NCBI RefSeq assembly: GCF_029871245.1
Contig: NZ_SSON01000021.1
Span: forward strand, 1 to 44,458
DNA from: Pseudomonas sp. BN102
GTDB taxonomy: Bacteria; Pseudomonadota; Gammaproteobacteria; Pseudomonadales; Pseudomonadaceae
DNA: 44,458 nt
Direction of reading: 5' to 3'
A model generated the notes under the pieces. It did no database searches and was not told where the DNA came from. It was given only the letters and a program-made list of their open reading frames with translations. How positions within the stretch are numbered: the first letter of the stretch is position 1; every line of letters starts with the position of its first letter. Positions 32,148 through 39,937 of this stretch are shown one piece after another. The translations under genes and the position numbers were made by a program.

Positions 32148-32551
32148 CATTAACTCCAAAAGTGTTGGCAAAAGTGCTGCATCGAAATGCTGGACCACGA
32201 TAGTTTTCAGGCCGTTCAATGACTATCGGGCGATGCTTTTGGGCAATGTAAGAACTGACTGCATGGTCAGTAGTCATTTTCCGAGGGCGCAGTTGAAGGC
32301 TGTTTTCTGCAAGATCTGGTGAATTGCGAATATGTTGCGGAACCTGGTTGATTCCGCCGCTTTCTATGGTGAGCGCTGGGGGCGGGTATTTGAGCTGGAT
32401 GGATACGACTGGAGTGATCTGAAGTAAATAGGAGATCTGCTCGCCAGATCAGATGTGTCCTGAAGTGGGTCGTTATATGTTTGTTTCTGAATCAGGTAAT
32501 TCGGTTTTAGACAAGTGATTGAATTGTTTTAATTGTTTCAAGATCTGAATA

Positions 32552-32573
32552 AATAATTTCGCATGAAATTATT
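32552..32573. promoter_or_regulatory. AT-rich perfect palindrome upstream of the fimbrial operon
   Basis: AATAATTTC (32552-32560) and GAAATTATT (32565-32573) are perfect inverted arms around GCAT, about 400 bp before the pilin start. It could be an operator or a cruciform; which protein would bind is unknown. Confidence 0.45.
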
Positions 32574-32734
32574 GTTTAGCGCGCCAGGGTTCTGTTGGTG
32601 ACGCGTCTAGGCCCGGTAAGAGCCGGGCTTGGCTCCCACCGGAATCGTTGCTGAAGCTGCAGCCTCCCGTCAGGCAGTGTCCGGACGAAATCACTTGTCA
32701 CAGAACTTTAGAAGGCTGCAGTCATGTGCAGGTT

Positions 32735-32768
32735 GGGCGGCCCCGCCCGGCGGGTGAAAGGGCCGCCC
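32735..32768 (-). terminator. Hairpin after the orphan fimbrial-like gene
   Basis: GGGCGGCCC (32735-32743) pairs with GGGCCGCCC (32760-32768), a 9-bp GC stem about 25 bp after the stop codon of the gene at 32793-33110. There is no T-run, so termination strength is uncertain. Confidence 0.5.
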
Positions 32769-32792
32769 CACGGTCAGCGAACCATCAGGTTC

Positions 32793-33110
32793 CTAGTTGA
32801 ACGTGATGGTCACCAGCTCACTTTGAACGGCACTGTTTGTGCTGCTCACTTTCCGGCTACTGATGGAGGTGGTATCAGCAATACCCGCGCACTCGCCACT
32901 GGCAGCAGGGACCGAGTCGGCGCCGGTTGGGCTGACGCCTTGCACGCGGCCCAGGTGCTGATACCAGTCGCTTGGCGATAAATCGCAGGGCGCCCTGACG
33001 ATACTTCCCACAAATTGAATGACGCCATGGTGAGTCCCGGGTTCGCCAGCGTGGGACACGCCTGACGAAACAGCGAGCGCAATCGCGGCAGAAACCCATA
33101 ATCCTTTCAT
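32793..33110 (-). CDS. Small orphan type 1 fimbrial-like secreted protein
   Basis: A 105-aa protein with a signal peptide (MKGLWVSAAIALAVSSGVSH, cleavage after SHA). The mature part begins like a pilin (GVIQFVGSIVRAPCDL), has a second cysteine in GECAGIAD and ends in a beta-strand LVTITFN. It is only half the size of a normal pilin, so it may be a minor subunit, an anchor or a free-standing secreted relative. AAGGAG lies 8 bp before the ATG, so expression is likely. It lies upstream of the fimbrial operon on the same strand but behind its own hairpin, and has TTCCTACA/TGTAGGAA sites in its promoter. Confidence 0.8.
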   Translation of the reverse strand: MKGLWVSAAIALAVSSGVSHAGEPGTHHGVIQFVGSIVRAPCDLSPSDWYQHLGRVQGVSPTGADSVPAASGECAGIADTTSISSRKVSSTNSAVQSELVTITFN

Positions 33111-33432
33111 GGCTGACTCTCCTTACTGAGACATATGTCCAGTAATAGTCGGATAGTTCCTACACTTCCATGCCCGATCGTTCCGTTTTTTTTGTAGGAA
33201 TCCCGTTTTCGTCTTAGGACCGTCCACGGTTCCGACAAATTGATGGGAAAAGTGTGGAGCACTACTCAGTCGTGAAGTTATCGGAAAAATCCGACACGAA
33301 ACTTCCTGGTCAACAGGGCGACAATCCCACGGTTAGGTTTCTTTTGTGCCGGAGCAGGAAGTGATTGGCACGAGGCGAGATCTTGCTCCAGCGGAGCGTC
33401 GGGAATAGGGGCGCCGTGCAAACCGGGTGGCG
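33111..33432. other. Promoter region of the orphan fimbrial gene
   Basis: A gene-free stretch of about 320 bp between the orphan fimbrial gene and the gbcA-side terminator. It holds the inverted TTCCTACA/TGTAGGAA pair (33157-33200) and a run of eight T at 33186-33193. Right of that I see only unremarkable sequence. Confidence 0.5.
33157..33200. promoter_or_regulatory. TTCCTACA...TGTAGGAA inverted pair upstream of the orphan fimbrial gene
   Basis: TTCCTACA (33157-33164) and TGTAGGAA (33193-33200) are perfect reverse complements 28 bp apart, about 50-90 bp before the start of the minus-strand gene at 33110. The same half-site occurs before the hybrid kinase and, less perfectly, before the RocA-like gene, suggesting shared control by the RocA-like regulator. 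Confidence 0.5.
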
Positions 33433-33471
33433 AAAAAAAGCCCCCGTCAGGGCCGACATCCCGACGAGGGC
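33433..33471 (-). terminator. Intrinsic terminator of the gbcA transcript
   Basis: On the minus strand GCCCTCGTCGG pairs with CCTGACGGGGGC, followed by seven T (plus-strand A at 33433-33439). It lies 22 bp after the stop codon of the 29-aa small gene and about 175 bp after gbcA, so both appear to be in one transcript. Confidence 0.85.
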
Positions 33472-33493
33472 GAGGGTGGTCCTTGAGGGGACC

Positions 33494-33583
33494 TCAGTGT
33501 GAGCGTTCGGACCAGGCCTTGAGCAGGCTCGAGGCCAGTCCATAAAACGTCAGGAGGATGGCGAAGCCGAGGCAGATCGACAT
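33494..33583 (-). CDS. 29-aa predicted small membrane protein downstream of gbcA
   Basis: ATG at 33581-33583 with GAGGA 8 bp upstream opens a 29-codon frame reading MSICLGFAILLTFYGLASSL then LKAWSERSH, stop at 33494-33496. Residues 4-21 form one hydrophobic helix followed by a positively charged tail, as in single-span membrane miniproteins. It lies 62 bp after the gbcA stop on the same strand and directly before the terminator at 33433-33471, so it should be transcribed with gbcA. Function is unknown; a role at the membrane beside the betaine monooxygenase or a betaine transporter is speculation. The good ribosome site, hydrophobic pattern and terminator position are the support. Confidence 0.6.
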   Translation of the reverse strand: MSICLGFAILLTFYGLASSLLKAWSERSH

Positions 33584-33645
33584 GGCTGACGTCCTCTTCC
33601 GTCAGGGCGATCACGCTTGCGACCGCCCCTCGGGATATTTCCGTT

Positions 33646-34938
33646 TTACTCCGCGCCGACCTGGCGCAGCTTGGTGGCCGGGGTGTCGCCCAGGTTGTTC
33701 AGCACCCGCTCGCTGTACCAGTCGATGAAGTTGATCACGCCGAACTCGTAGGTCTTGGAGTACGGGCCTGGCTGGTAGGCGGTGGAGTTGATGCCGCGCT
33801 GGTTCTCTTCCGCCAGGCGACGGTCCTGGTCGTTGGTGGCGTCCCAGACTTCGCGCAGGCGCGCTACGTCATAATCGACACCTTCCACGGCATCCTTGTG
33901 TACCAGCCACTTGGTGGTGACCACGGTTTCCTGGGCGCTGATGGGCCACACGGTGAAGACGATCATGTGATCGCCCATGCAGTGGTTCCAGGCGTGGGGT
34001 AGGTGAAGGATGCGCATGGAGCCCAGGTCCGGGTTCTTGATGCGGCCCATGAGTTTCTTGCAACCCTGCTTGCCGTCCATGGTCATGGATACGGTGCCGT
34101 CGAGCAGCGGCATGCGCACGATGCGGTTGCGCAGGCCGAAGCTGGCGTGGGCGTAGGGAATCTTCTCCTCGTCCCAGGCCCTGGTGCAGGCGGCGACCTG
34201 GTCCTTGAAGGCCTGGCTGGCGCGCGGGTCGGTGACGTCGTCCCACTCCAGCAGGGTCTTCAGCAGTTCCGGGTGCGAACCGTTGCAGTGGTAGCACTCG
34301 CGGTTGTTCTCGATCACCAGCTTCCAGTTGGCGGCTTCCTTCAGGGTGGTCTGCACGGCCACCTTGGTGTTCTCCATGTCGTACGGCTCCATGTAATGAG
34401 CCAGCGTGGAGAGGAAGTCGTCGATGGCCGGCGGGTTTTCCGACAGGTTGATGAAGATGTAGCCGCCGGCGCTCTTCACGTGTACGGGCTTGAGGCCGTA
34501 TTCCTTCATGTCGAAGTCGGCGCCCATTTCGGTGCCGGCGAACAGCAGGCGGCCATCCAGTTCGTAGGTCCACTGGTGGTAGGGGCAGACCAGCTTGGCG
34601 ACCTTGCCCTTTTCGCTGACGCACAGGCGCGAGCCGCGGTGGCGGCAGACGTTGTGGAAGGCGTGGACCTGACCTTCGGCGCCACGGATGACGATGATCG
34701 GGTTATCGCCGATCTGCAGGGTCAGGTAGTTGCCCTTGGCGGGAATCTCGCAGGTCATGCCGGCGATCAGCCACTCTTTGTGGAAAATCTCCTGCATGTC
34801 GATCTGGAACAGGCGCTCGTCGTTGTAGAACGGCTGCGGCAGGGAGAAGCTGTGGTCGCGTTCGCGGAGCATTTCGGCCGTGGCCTTGCGTGCGGGTTCA
34901 AGCGGATCGCCCAGGCTCAGGGTGGAAGTGACGTCCAT
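33646..34938 (-). CDS. gbcA: GbcA, Rieske oxygenase subunit of glycine betaine monooxygenase
   Basis: A 430-aa ring-hydroxylating-type oxygenase alpha subunit. The Rieske [2Fe-2S] motif is CRHRGSRLC with CPYHQWTY (about residues 96-120). The mononuclear iron motif is NNRECYHCNGSHPEL (about residues 213-227). With the reductase GbcB it oxidises glycine betaine to dimethylglycine and formaldehyde. The ATG at 34938 has GAGGAG 6 bp upstream and gives the expected start MDVTSTLSLGDPL. It is divergent from gbcB with 363 bp between starts, whereas the two act as one enzyme. A small membrane-protein gene follows it before the terminator. Confidence 0.95.
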   Translation of the reverse strand: MDVTSTLSLGDPLEPARKATAEMLRERDHSFSLPQPFYNDERLFQIDMQEIFHKEWLIAGMTCEIPAKGNYLTLQIGDNPIIVIRGAEGQVHAFHNVCRHRGSRLCVSEKGKVAKLVCPYHQWTYELDGRLLFAGTEMGADFDMKEYGLKPVHVKSAGGYIFINLSENPPAIDDFLSTLAHYMEPYDMENTKVAVQTTLKEAANWKLVIENNRECYHCNGSHPELLKTLLEWDDVTDPRASQAFKDQVAACTRAWDEEKIPYAHASFGLRNRIVRMPLLDGTVSMTMDGKQGCKKLMGRIKNPDLGSMRILHLPHAWNHCMGDHMIVFTVWPISAQETVVTTKWLVHKDAVEGVDYDVARLREVWDATNDQDRRLAEENQRGINSTAYQPGPYSKTYEFGVINFIDWYSERVLNNLGDTPATKLRQVGAE

Positions 34939-35301
34939 CGGTAACTCCTCAATGGCTGGTCGCATTCGCGACCGCCGCAAAAAGTGGCTGTTTCGGTTGT
35001 CACGCAAGGCGGCGTGACCTGCCCTCGTTGCTCGCCTGCCGACTGGCTGCCCTGCTGCGGGTGCGAGGGTGGTTCGCTCTGAAACCTTATGTTTCGGCTG
35101 GGATTGAGTGTGCTGGCGCTGACAGGCACGACCTTATCTGCGGGCGACATGGGGACATCCGTTTCCGACGCGGGAGGCCCGATGGTTGCTGGCAGGTCGC
35201 GATGAGCATGTGAATGTCGCAGACAGGTAAATGGGCCGTTTTTGCGTTATTCACAATCCGCCGCAATAGGCCGATATCCGGCCGCGCGCGGAGCAGCCTC
35301 C
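34939..35301. promoter_or_regulatory. Divergent gbcA-gbcB promoter region
   Basis: A 363-bp gene-free region controlling both halves of betaine monooxygenase. Visible elements are the 14-mer CATTCGCGACCGCC at 34963-34976, shared with the dgc operon promoter, and a perfect inverted repeat GTCACGC-N6-GCGTGAC at 34999-35018. GbdR is the known activator of these genes in P. aeruginosa, so its sites should be in here. The stretch nearest gbcB (35235-35290) is AT-richer and may hold the gbcB promoter. Confidence 0.6.
34999..35018. promoter_or_regulatory. Inverted repeat GTCACGC-N6-GCGTGAC
   Basis: Perfect 7-bp arms with a 6-bp spacer, about 60-80 bp upstream of the gbcA start. The geometry suits a dimeric regulator; GbdR or another protein cannot be told apart from sequence alone. 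Confidence 0.45.
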
Positions 35302-36402
35302 ATGACGAACAACTTCCTGAATCCCGTGACCACCCAGACCTGGACCAACGGCCGCCACTTGGTGCGGTGCGTCAAGGCCATCCAGGAAACCTCGGACGTG
35401 CGCACTTTCTGCTTCATGGCCGACCAGCCCATGGTGTTCTTCTTCAAGCCGGGGCAATTCGTGACCCTGGAACTGGAGATCGACGGCCAGCCCATCATGC
35501 GTTCCTACACCATTTCCAGCTCGCCCTCGGTGCCCTACAGCTTCTCCCTGACTATCAAGCGCGTGCCGGGCGGCAAGGTGTCCAACTGGCTGCACGATAA
35601 CCTGAAGGAAGGCGATGTATTGCCGGTGCACGGGCCGGTGGGCTTGTTCAACGCCATCGACTTCCCGGCGGACAAGGTGTTGTTCCTTTCTGGCGGTGTC
35701 GGCATCACCCCGGTGATGTCCATGGCGCGCTGGTTCTTCGATACCAATGGCGCGGTGGACATGGTGTTCGTGCATAGCGCGCGTACGCCGAAGGACATCA
35801 TCTACCACCGCGAGCTGCGCCATATGGCCTCGCGCATCGAGAACTTCAAGCTGCATCTGATCTGCGAGAAGTACGAGATCGGCGAGACCTGGTCCGGCTA
35901 CCGGGGCTACTTGAGCCGCGCGATGCTCGACCTGATCGCCTCGGACTTCATGGAGCGCGAGGTCTTCTGCTGCGGTCCTACGCCCTACATGTCGGCGATC
36001 AAGCGCCTGCTGGAAGCCGCCGGCTTCGACATGAGGCGCTACCACGAGGAAGCCTTCGGCCCGACGCCGCCGGAAATCCGCGAAGAGGCCCAGGGACATG
36101 CCGCAGAGGCTGCCGGAGCGGCAGAGATCCCGGCTGGCGACATGAACCTGGTGGACTTCACCAGCACCGGCAAGAGCATCCGTGTTGCACCCGGCGAAAC
36201 CGTGCACTCCGCTGCCGCCAAGCTTGGGCTGCACATCCCCAAGGCCTGCGGCATGGGTATCTGCGGCACCTGCAAGGTGATGAAGACCGCCGGCGAAGTG
36301 GAAATGGAGCACAACGGCGGTATCACCGACGAAGACGTGGCCGAGGGCTACATCCTCTCCTGCTGCAGCATTCCCAAGGGCGACGTGGCCATCGATTATT
36401 GA
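35302..36402 (+). CDS. gbcB: GbcB, ferredoxin reductase subunit of glycine betaine monooxygenase
   Basis: A 366-aa reductase: FAD-binding domain (RSYTISSSPS near residue 73), NAD(P)-binding domain (LSGGVGITPVMSMARWFF near residue 130, and EVFCCGPTPYMSAIK) and a C-terminal plant-type [2Fe-2S] ferredoxin (CGMGICGTCKV with a late cysteine in LSCCSIP). It passes electrons from NAD(P)H to the Rieske centre of GbcA. The ATG at 35302 gives the family N-terminus MTNNFLNPVTTQTW and is preceded by GGAG. A linker of about 40 residues rich in Ala and Glu joins reductase and ferredoxin domains. Transcribed away from gbcA. Confidence 0.94.
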   Translation: MTNNFLNPVTTQTWTNGRHLVRCVKAIQETSDVRTFCFMADQPMVFFFKPGQFVTLELEIDGQPIMRSYTISSSPSVPYSFSLTIKRVPGGKVSNWLHDNLKEGDVLPVHGPVGLFNAIDFPADKVLFLSGGVGITPVMSMARWFFDTNGAVDMVFVHSARTPKDIIYHRELRHMASRIENFKLHLICEKYEIGETWSGYRGYLSRAMLDLIASDFMEREVFCCGPTPYMSAIKRLLEAAGFDMRRYHEEAFGPTPPEIREEAQGHAAEAAGAAEIPAGDMNLVDFTSTGKSIRVAPGETVHSAAAKLGLHIPKACGMGICGTCKVMKTAGEVEMEHNGGITDEDVAEGYILSCCSIPKGDVAIDY

Positions 36403-36422
36403 TGGTTTTCTGAGCACCTCCC

Positions 36423-36449
36423 GCCAGCCCGCGCCCGCCGTGGGCTGGC
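36423..36449 (+). terminator. Hairpin after gbcB
   Basis: GCCAGCCC (36423-36430) and GGGCTGGC (36442-36449) form an 8-bp stem with an 11-nt loop, 20 bp after the gbcB stop. No T-run follows. It immediately precedes the first DnaA-box-like repeat. Confidence 0.5.
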
Positions 36450-36454
36450 ACCAT

Positions 36455-36612
36455 CTGTCCACAGCTTGTGCGCCCCAAGGTGCACAGCTACTGTGTGCAA
36501 CTCGTTGAAATCGCGGAAAAAACGACCAATTCTCCGGAGCCCTTGCCGGCCGGCCGCCCGCGCCAGGGGCGAACAGCTTGTCCACAGGATGGTCCACGGC
36601 TTGTGGGGGTAA
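36455..36612 (+). repeat. DnaA-box-like doublet element 1
   Basis: First box CTGTCCACA at 36455, motif TTGAAATCG at 36505-36513, then the complete unit: TTGTCCACA at 36578, TGGTCCACG 12 bp on at 36590, and GGGGGTAA at 36605-36612. The two units are 123 bp apart. The spacing TTGAAATCG-to-box (73 bp), box-to-box (12) and box-to-GGGGGTAA (27) is the same in the other elements at 39473, 39938 and 42715 (the 3' motif is degenerate in the last). Located between gbcB and the glutathione transferase gene. Confidence 0.8.
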
Positions 36613-36693
36613 TCCCACTATGCTTGTTCAATGCCTACCCGCCGGCGCGACCTCGGCGCCGGTTTCCCGTGGCCTGCCAGAGGAGCAATCGCG

Positions 36694-37299
36694 ATGAAAC
36701 TCTTCTACACCCCCGGAGCCTGTTCGCTCGCCGTGCACATCATCCTGCGCGAAACCGGTCAGCCCTTCAGCCTGGAAAAGGTCGACTTGGGTGCCCACAG
36801 GACGGCATCCGGCGACGACTACTACCGCAACAATCCCAAGGGCTATGTACCCCTTCTGGAACTGGAAAACGGCCAGACGCTGACCGAAGGGCCGGTGATC
36901 AACCAGTACCTGTGCGACCAGGCCGGCCGCACCGACCTGATGCCCGCCGCCGGCAGCCTGATGCGCTATCGGGTCATGGAATGGCAGTCCTTCATCACCA
37001 GCGAGTTGCACAAGAGCTTCGGTGCGCTGTTCAACCCGGCGCTGGATGAGCCCGCCAAGGCGATCTTTTCAGGCATGGCCCACAAGCGCCTGCAGTGGGT
37101 CTCGGAACAGCTGCGTGGTCGCCAGTACCTGACCGGCGATGACTTCACGGCGGCGGACGCCTACCTCTTTACCGTCGCCGGCTGGTCGGGTCATGTCGGC
37201 ATCGACCTTTCCGACTGCCCGGACCTGCAGGCCTTCCAGGGCCGGGTCGCGGCCCGGCCGGCGGTGCAGGCAGCGCTGAAGGCGGAGGGGTTGGTCTGA
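36694..37299 (+). CDS. Glutathione S-transferase family protein
   Basis: A 201-aa cytosolic GST. The N-terminal thioredoxin-like domain starts MKLFYTPGACSLAVHIIL, where Cys10 of the PGACSL motif marks the bacterial beta class. NPKGYVPLLELENGQTLTEG is the glutathione-binding loop with the cis-proline and the Glu-Gly pair. The C-terminal helical domain has FTAADAYLFTV, the N-capping motif. It likely conjugates or reduces small electrophiles. AGGAGC precedes the ATG by 8 bp. It is not part of known betaine pathways; its position beside gbcB could relate to formaldehyde or other reactive products, but that is speculation. Confidence 0.92.
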   Translation: MKLFYTPGACSLAVHIILRETGQPFSLEKVDLGAHRTASGDDYYRNNPKGYVPLLELENGQTLTEGPVINQYLCDQAGRTDLMPAAGSLMRYRVMEWQSFITSELHKSFGALFNPALDEPAKAIFSGMAHKRLQWVSEQLRGRQYLTGDDFTAADAYLFTVAGWSGHVGIDLSDCPDLQAFQGRVAARPAVQAALKAEGLV

Positions 37300-37333
37300 G
37301 GCTGTTGCTGGCGCGGACATGCCATCCGCTGTC

Positions 37334-39379
37334 TCAATCCTCTTCCTGCACCGCCTTGTAGGACCCGGCCAGCTTCTGCTGCACGTCCTGGGGCGCTGCG
37401 CTGTAGTGACTGAGCAGCATGCTGAAGGCGCCATGGCCGGCGGTAATCGCCTTGAGCCGTCCGGCATAGCCGTCCAGTTCGGCCAGGGGCACTTGGCCGT
37501 GGACCAGGGCCATGCCCTGGGACAGGGACTCCGTGCCGGTGACCTGGCCGCGGCGGCCGATCAGGTCGGTGGTGATGTCGCCGATATTGCCTTCGGGAGC
37601 GCTGACTTCGATCGCGACTATCGGCTCCAGCACCACTTCGCCGGCCGCCCGCAGGGCGTCGATCATGGCCTTGCGCCCGGCGGCCTGGAAGGCGATGTCC
37701 TTGGAGTCCACCGGGTGGTGCTTGCCGTCGTGGACGGTGACCTTGAGGTCTTCCACCGGCAGCCCGGCCAGGGGACCGCCGGCCAGCACCGAGCGCACAC
37801 CCTTCTCCACCGAGGGGATGAACTGCGAGGGGATCACGCCACCCTTCACCTCATCGGTGAAGGCAAAGCCCGTGCCACGCGGCAGGGGCTCGATGCGCAG
37901 GAACACTTCGCCGAACTGACCGGCGCCGCCGGTCTGTTTCTTGTGCCGGCTGTGACCTTCGGCAGGGCGGGTAATAGCTTCGCGGTAGGGCACTTTGGGC
38001 GGGCGGGTTTCCACTTCCAGCTTGTAGGTGCCGGTGATGCGATCGAGCAGGTAGCGCAGGTGCAATTCGCCCATGCCGCGCAGCACGGTCTCCTGGGTGG
38101 AGGCCTGATAGTCGAGCTTCACGCAGGGGTCTTCGGCCTGCAGCCGGTTCAGCACTTCGGCGATGCGCTGTTCGTCGCCGCGGCGTTTGGCCTCGATGGC
38201 CAGGCCCTGCATGGGAGCGGGGAAATCCAGGGGCTTGAGGTGGATCTGGTCTTCGTCATGGGAGTCGTGCAGCACCGAATCGAACTCCACTTCGTCGACC
38301 TTGGTCAGGGCGCCGAAGTCGCCGGGGATCAACCGGGTCACTTCCTCGTGGCGCTTGCCCTGCAGGCGCAGAAGGTGGCCGAGCTTGAAGGGCTTGCGAC
38401 CGTCGCCGACGAACAACTGCATATCCCGCTCCAGGGTGCCCTGGTGCACACGGAAGACTCCGAGCTTGCCCACGAAGGGGTCGATCACCACCTTGAACAC
38501 ATGGGCGATCACATGCTGTTGCGGGTCCGGCTGGGGGCGGAAGGCCTTGGCCTCCGCCCCCTCGCCCTTGAGGAACAGCGGCGGGTTGCCCTCGGTGGGG
38601 TTGGGCGCCAGGCGCGCCAACACGTCCAGCAGCTCGGCGATCCCCGCGCCGGTGCGCGCGGAAGTGAAGCACAGGGGGATCAGATGACCTTCGCGCAGCG
38701 CGCGCTCGAAGGGCTCGTGCAACTCGGCAGGGGCGATCTCGCCCTGTTCCAGGTAGCGTGCCATCAGCTCTTCGTCCACTTCCACCACCTGGTCCACCAG
38801 GGCCTGGTGGGCTTCGTCTACCGAGGAGAAGTCAGTTGCGCCGTCGGGTTCGAAGAAACAGTCCGCCACGCGGCTGGCATTGTCGGCCGGCAGGTTCAGC
38901 GGCAGCACCTCCTTGCCGAAGGCTTCCCGCAGGCTGGCGAGCAGGGCGGGCAGGTCCACCCGCTCGGCGTCGATCTTGTTCACCACCAGCATGCGGCAAA
39001 GGCCACGCTCGGCGGCCAGGGCCATCATGCGGCGGGTGGTGAGTTCGATGCCGTTCTGCGCATTGACCACCACCAGTGCGGTTTCCACCGCCGCCAGCGC
39101 GGCGATGGACTGGCCGATGAAGTCCGGGTAGCCGGGGGTGTCGATCAGGTTCAGTTCGGCGCCGGCATGGCTGCAGTGGGCCAGCGCCGAGGCTAGGGAG
39201 TGGCGGTATTCGCGCTCCAGGGGATCGAAGTCGCACACCGTGTCGCCGCGTTCCAGGCTGCCGGCACTGGCGATGGCGCCGCTGCATTGCAGCAGCGCCT
39301 CGGTCAGGCTGGTCTTGCCACTATCGCCATGGCCGACCAGGGCGATCGTTCGAATGGATTCCACCGAGTAGTTCGCCAT
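37334..39379 (-). CDS. Elongation factor G-like GTPase (EF-G2 type)
   Basis: A 681-aa translational GTPase of the EF-G-like subfamily. G1 reads GHGDSGKTS (residues 16-24), G3 LIDTPGYPDF and G4 NKID. The middle and C-terminal EF-G domains follow (FRVHQGTLERDMQL, GMGELHLRYLLDRI, VEVSAPEGNIGDI-type segments). It differs from true EF-G, where G1 reads AHIDAGKT and domain IV carries the translocation loop, so it is an accessory factor rather than the housekeeping protein. GGAGG lies 5-9 bp before the ATG. It converges on the GST gene (34-bp gap). Its upstream side faces the gene-free region full of DnaA-box-like repeats. Confidence 0.88.
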   Translation of the reverse strand: MANYSVESIRTIALVGHGDSGKTSLTEALLQCSGAIASAGSLERGDTVCDFDPLEREYRHSLASALAHCSHAGAELNLIDTPGYPDFIGQSIAALAAVETALVVVNAQNGIELTTRRMMALAAERGLCRMLVVNKIDAERVDLPALLASLREAFGKEVLPLNLPADNASRVADCFFEPDGATDFSSVDEAHQALVDQVVEVDEELMARYLEQGEIAPAELHEPFERALREGHLIPLCFTSARTGAGIAELLDVLARLAPNPTEGNPPLFLKGEGAEAKAFRPQPDPQQHVIAHVFKVVIDPFVGKLGVFRVHQGTLERDMQLFVGDGRKPFKLGHLLRLQGKRHEEVTRLIPGDFGALTKVDEVEFDSVLHDSHDEDQIHLKPLDFPAPMQGLAIEAKRRGDEQRIAEVLNRLQAEDPCVKLDYQASTQETVLRGMGELHLRYLLDRITGTYKLEVETRPPKVPYREAITRPAEGHSRHKKQTGGAGQFGEVFLRIEPLPRGTGFAFTDEVKGGVIPSQFIPSVEKGVRSVLAGGPLAGLPVEDLKVTVHDGKHHPVDSKDIAFQAAGRKAMIDALRAAGEVVLEPIVAIEVSAPEGNIGDITTDLIGRRGQVTGTESLSQGMALVHGQVPLAELDGYAGRLKAITAGHGAFSMLLSHYSAAPQDVQQKLAGSYKAVQEED

Positions 39380-39472
39380 GAGCACCTCCGCGCGCTGGGG
39401 TGTTTCCAGTATAGGCAGGCGCCCCGGGACTGCCGTAAACCGCAGCTGGTCCTCGTGTTTCAGCGCAAGCTT

Positions 39473-39580
39473 TTGAAATCGCTCGAAAAATGAACGAAGT
39501 CCGGCAGCCCCCGGCAGTCCAGGCCCTGGGCGCGGTCTGTACAGCTTGTCCACAGAACGCTCCACGGACTTTGTGGGTAA
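39473..39580 (+). repeat. DnaA-box-like element 2 (single)
   Basis: TTGAAATCG at 39473-39481, TTGTCCACA at 39546 (73 bp on), CGCTCCACG at 39558 (12 bp on) and GTGGGTAA at 39573-39580 (27 bp from the first box). The spacings are the same as in element 1. The upstream partner box, expected near 39423, is absent. Confidence 0.8.
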
Positions 39581-39707
39581 TAGCGGGTTTTTCCACTGCG
39601 TCTGGAGGCTGGATGCGGGATTTTGCCTGTGAAAGAGTGGGTGGTCAGGGCTTGATCTGCTCTCTGTACAGCCCGTGGTTACTGAGGTTGAGCCGGGTCT
39701 CAACAGT

Positions 39708-39863
39708 TTTTCCACAGGACTGTGCACGGGATTTGTGTGCAAATTTTCCACGAGGCAGCCGATCTTTTCATGAGTCCGGCTGCAAGCCAGGAACGACGGG
39801 GATTTTGCTATACAGGGCGGTCAACAGCTTTTCCACAGACTTATCCACGTTGTCTGGGGGTAA
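39708..39863 (+). repeat. DnaA-box-like doublet element 3
   Basis: First unit TTTTCCACA at 39708, second box-like TGTGCACG following at 12 bp. Second unit TTTTCCACA at 39829, TTATCCACG at 39841 and GGGGGTAA at 39856-39863. The two units are 121 bp apart. The TTGAAATCG motif is not recognisable between them. Confidence 0.75.
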
Positions 39864-39937
39864 GCGCTTCAGATTCTGCTGTTGGTCAAAAAAAGAACAA
39901 TTGACTGTATCGCTGATGAGACAAGGGCTCCAGGCTC

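Larger units (their letters stand above)
32148..32792. other. AT-rich regulatory region of the fimbrial operon
   Basis: This 645-bp gap contains the most AT-rich DNA of the window (about 32400-32580), as often seen at fimbrial promoters silenced by H-NS-like proteins. It has a perfect 9-bp-arm palindrome, AATAATTTC-GCAT-GAAATTATT, at 32552-32573, and a hairpin GCCCGG...CCGGGC at 32611-32628. A 31-codon reading frame at 32332-32427 has no ribosome site and is not called as a gene. No confident -35/-10 pair was assigned. Confidence 0.6.

Noticed and set aside
32332-32427. 31-codon frame starting MLRNLVDSAAF and ending YDWSDLK
   Set aside because: No ribosome site, AT-rich surroundings and no known family; it could be a remnant of a former gene, but support is too thin to call it.
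36505-36513. TTGAAATCG motif as part of the family 1 REP element, which also contains ATTGAAATCGCTCC
   Set aside because: The shared run is short, and the neighbouring sequence and spacing are quite different, so I treat it as chance similarity.
37319-39196. Plus-strand frame of 625 codons opposite the EF-G-like gene
   Set aside because: The minus strand encodes clear GTPase motifs; the plus-strand frame has no recognisable domain.
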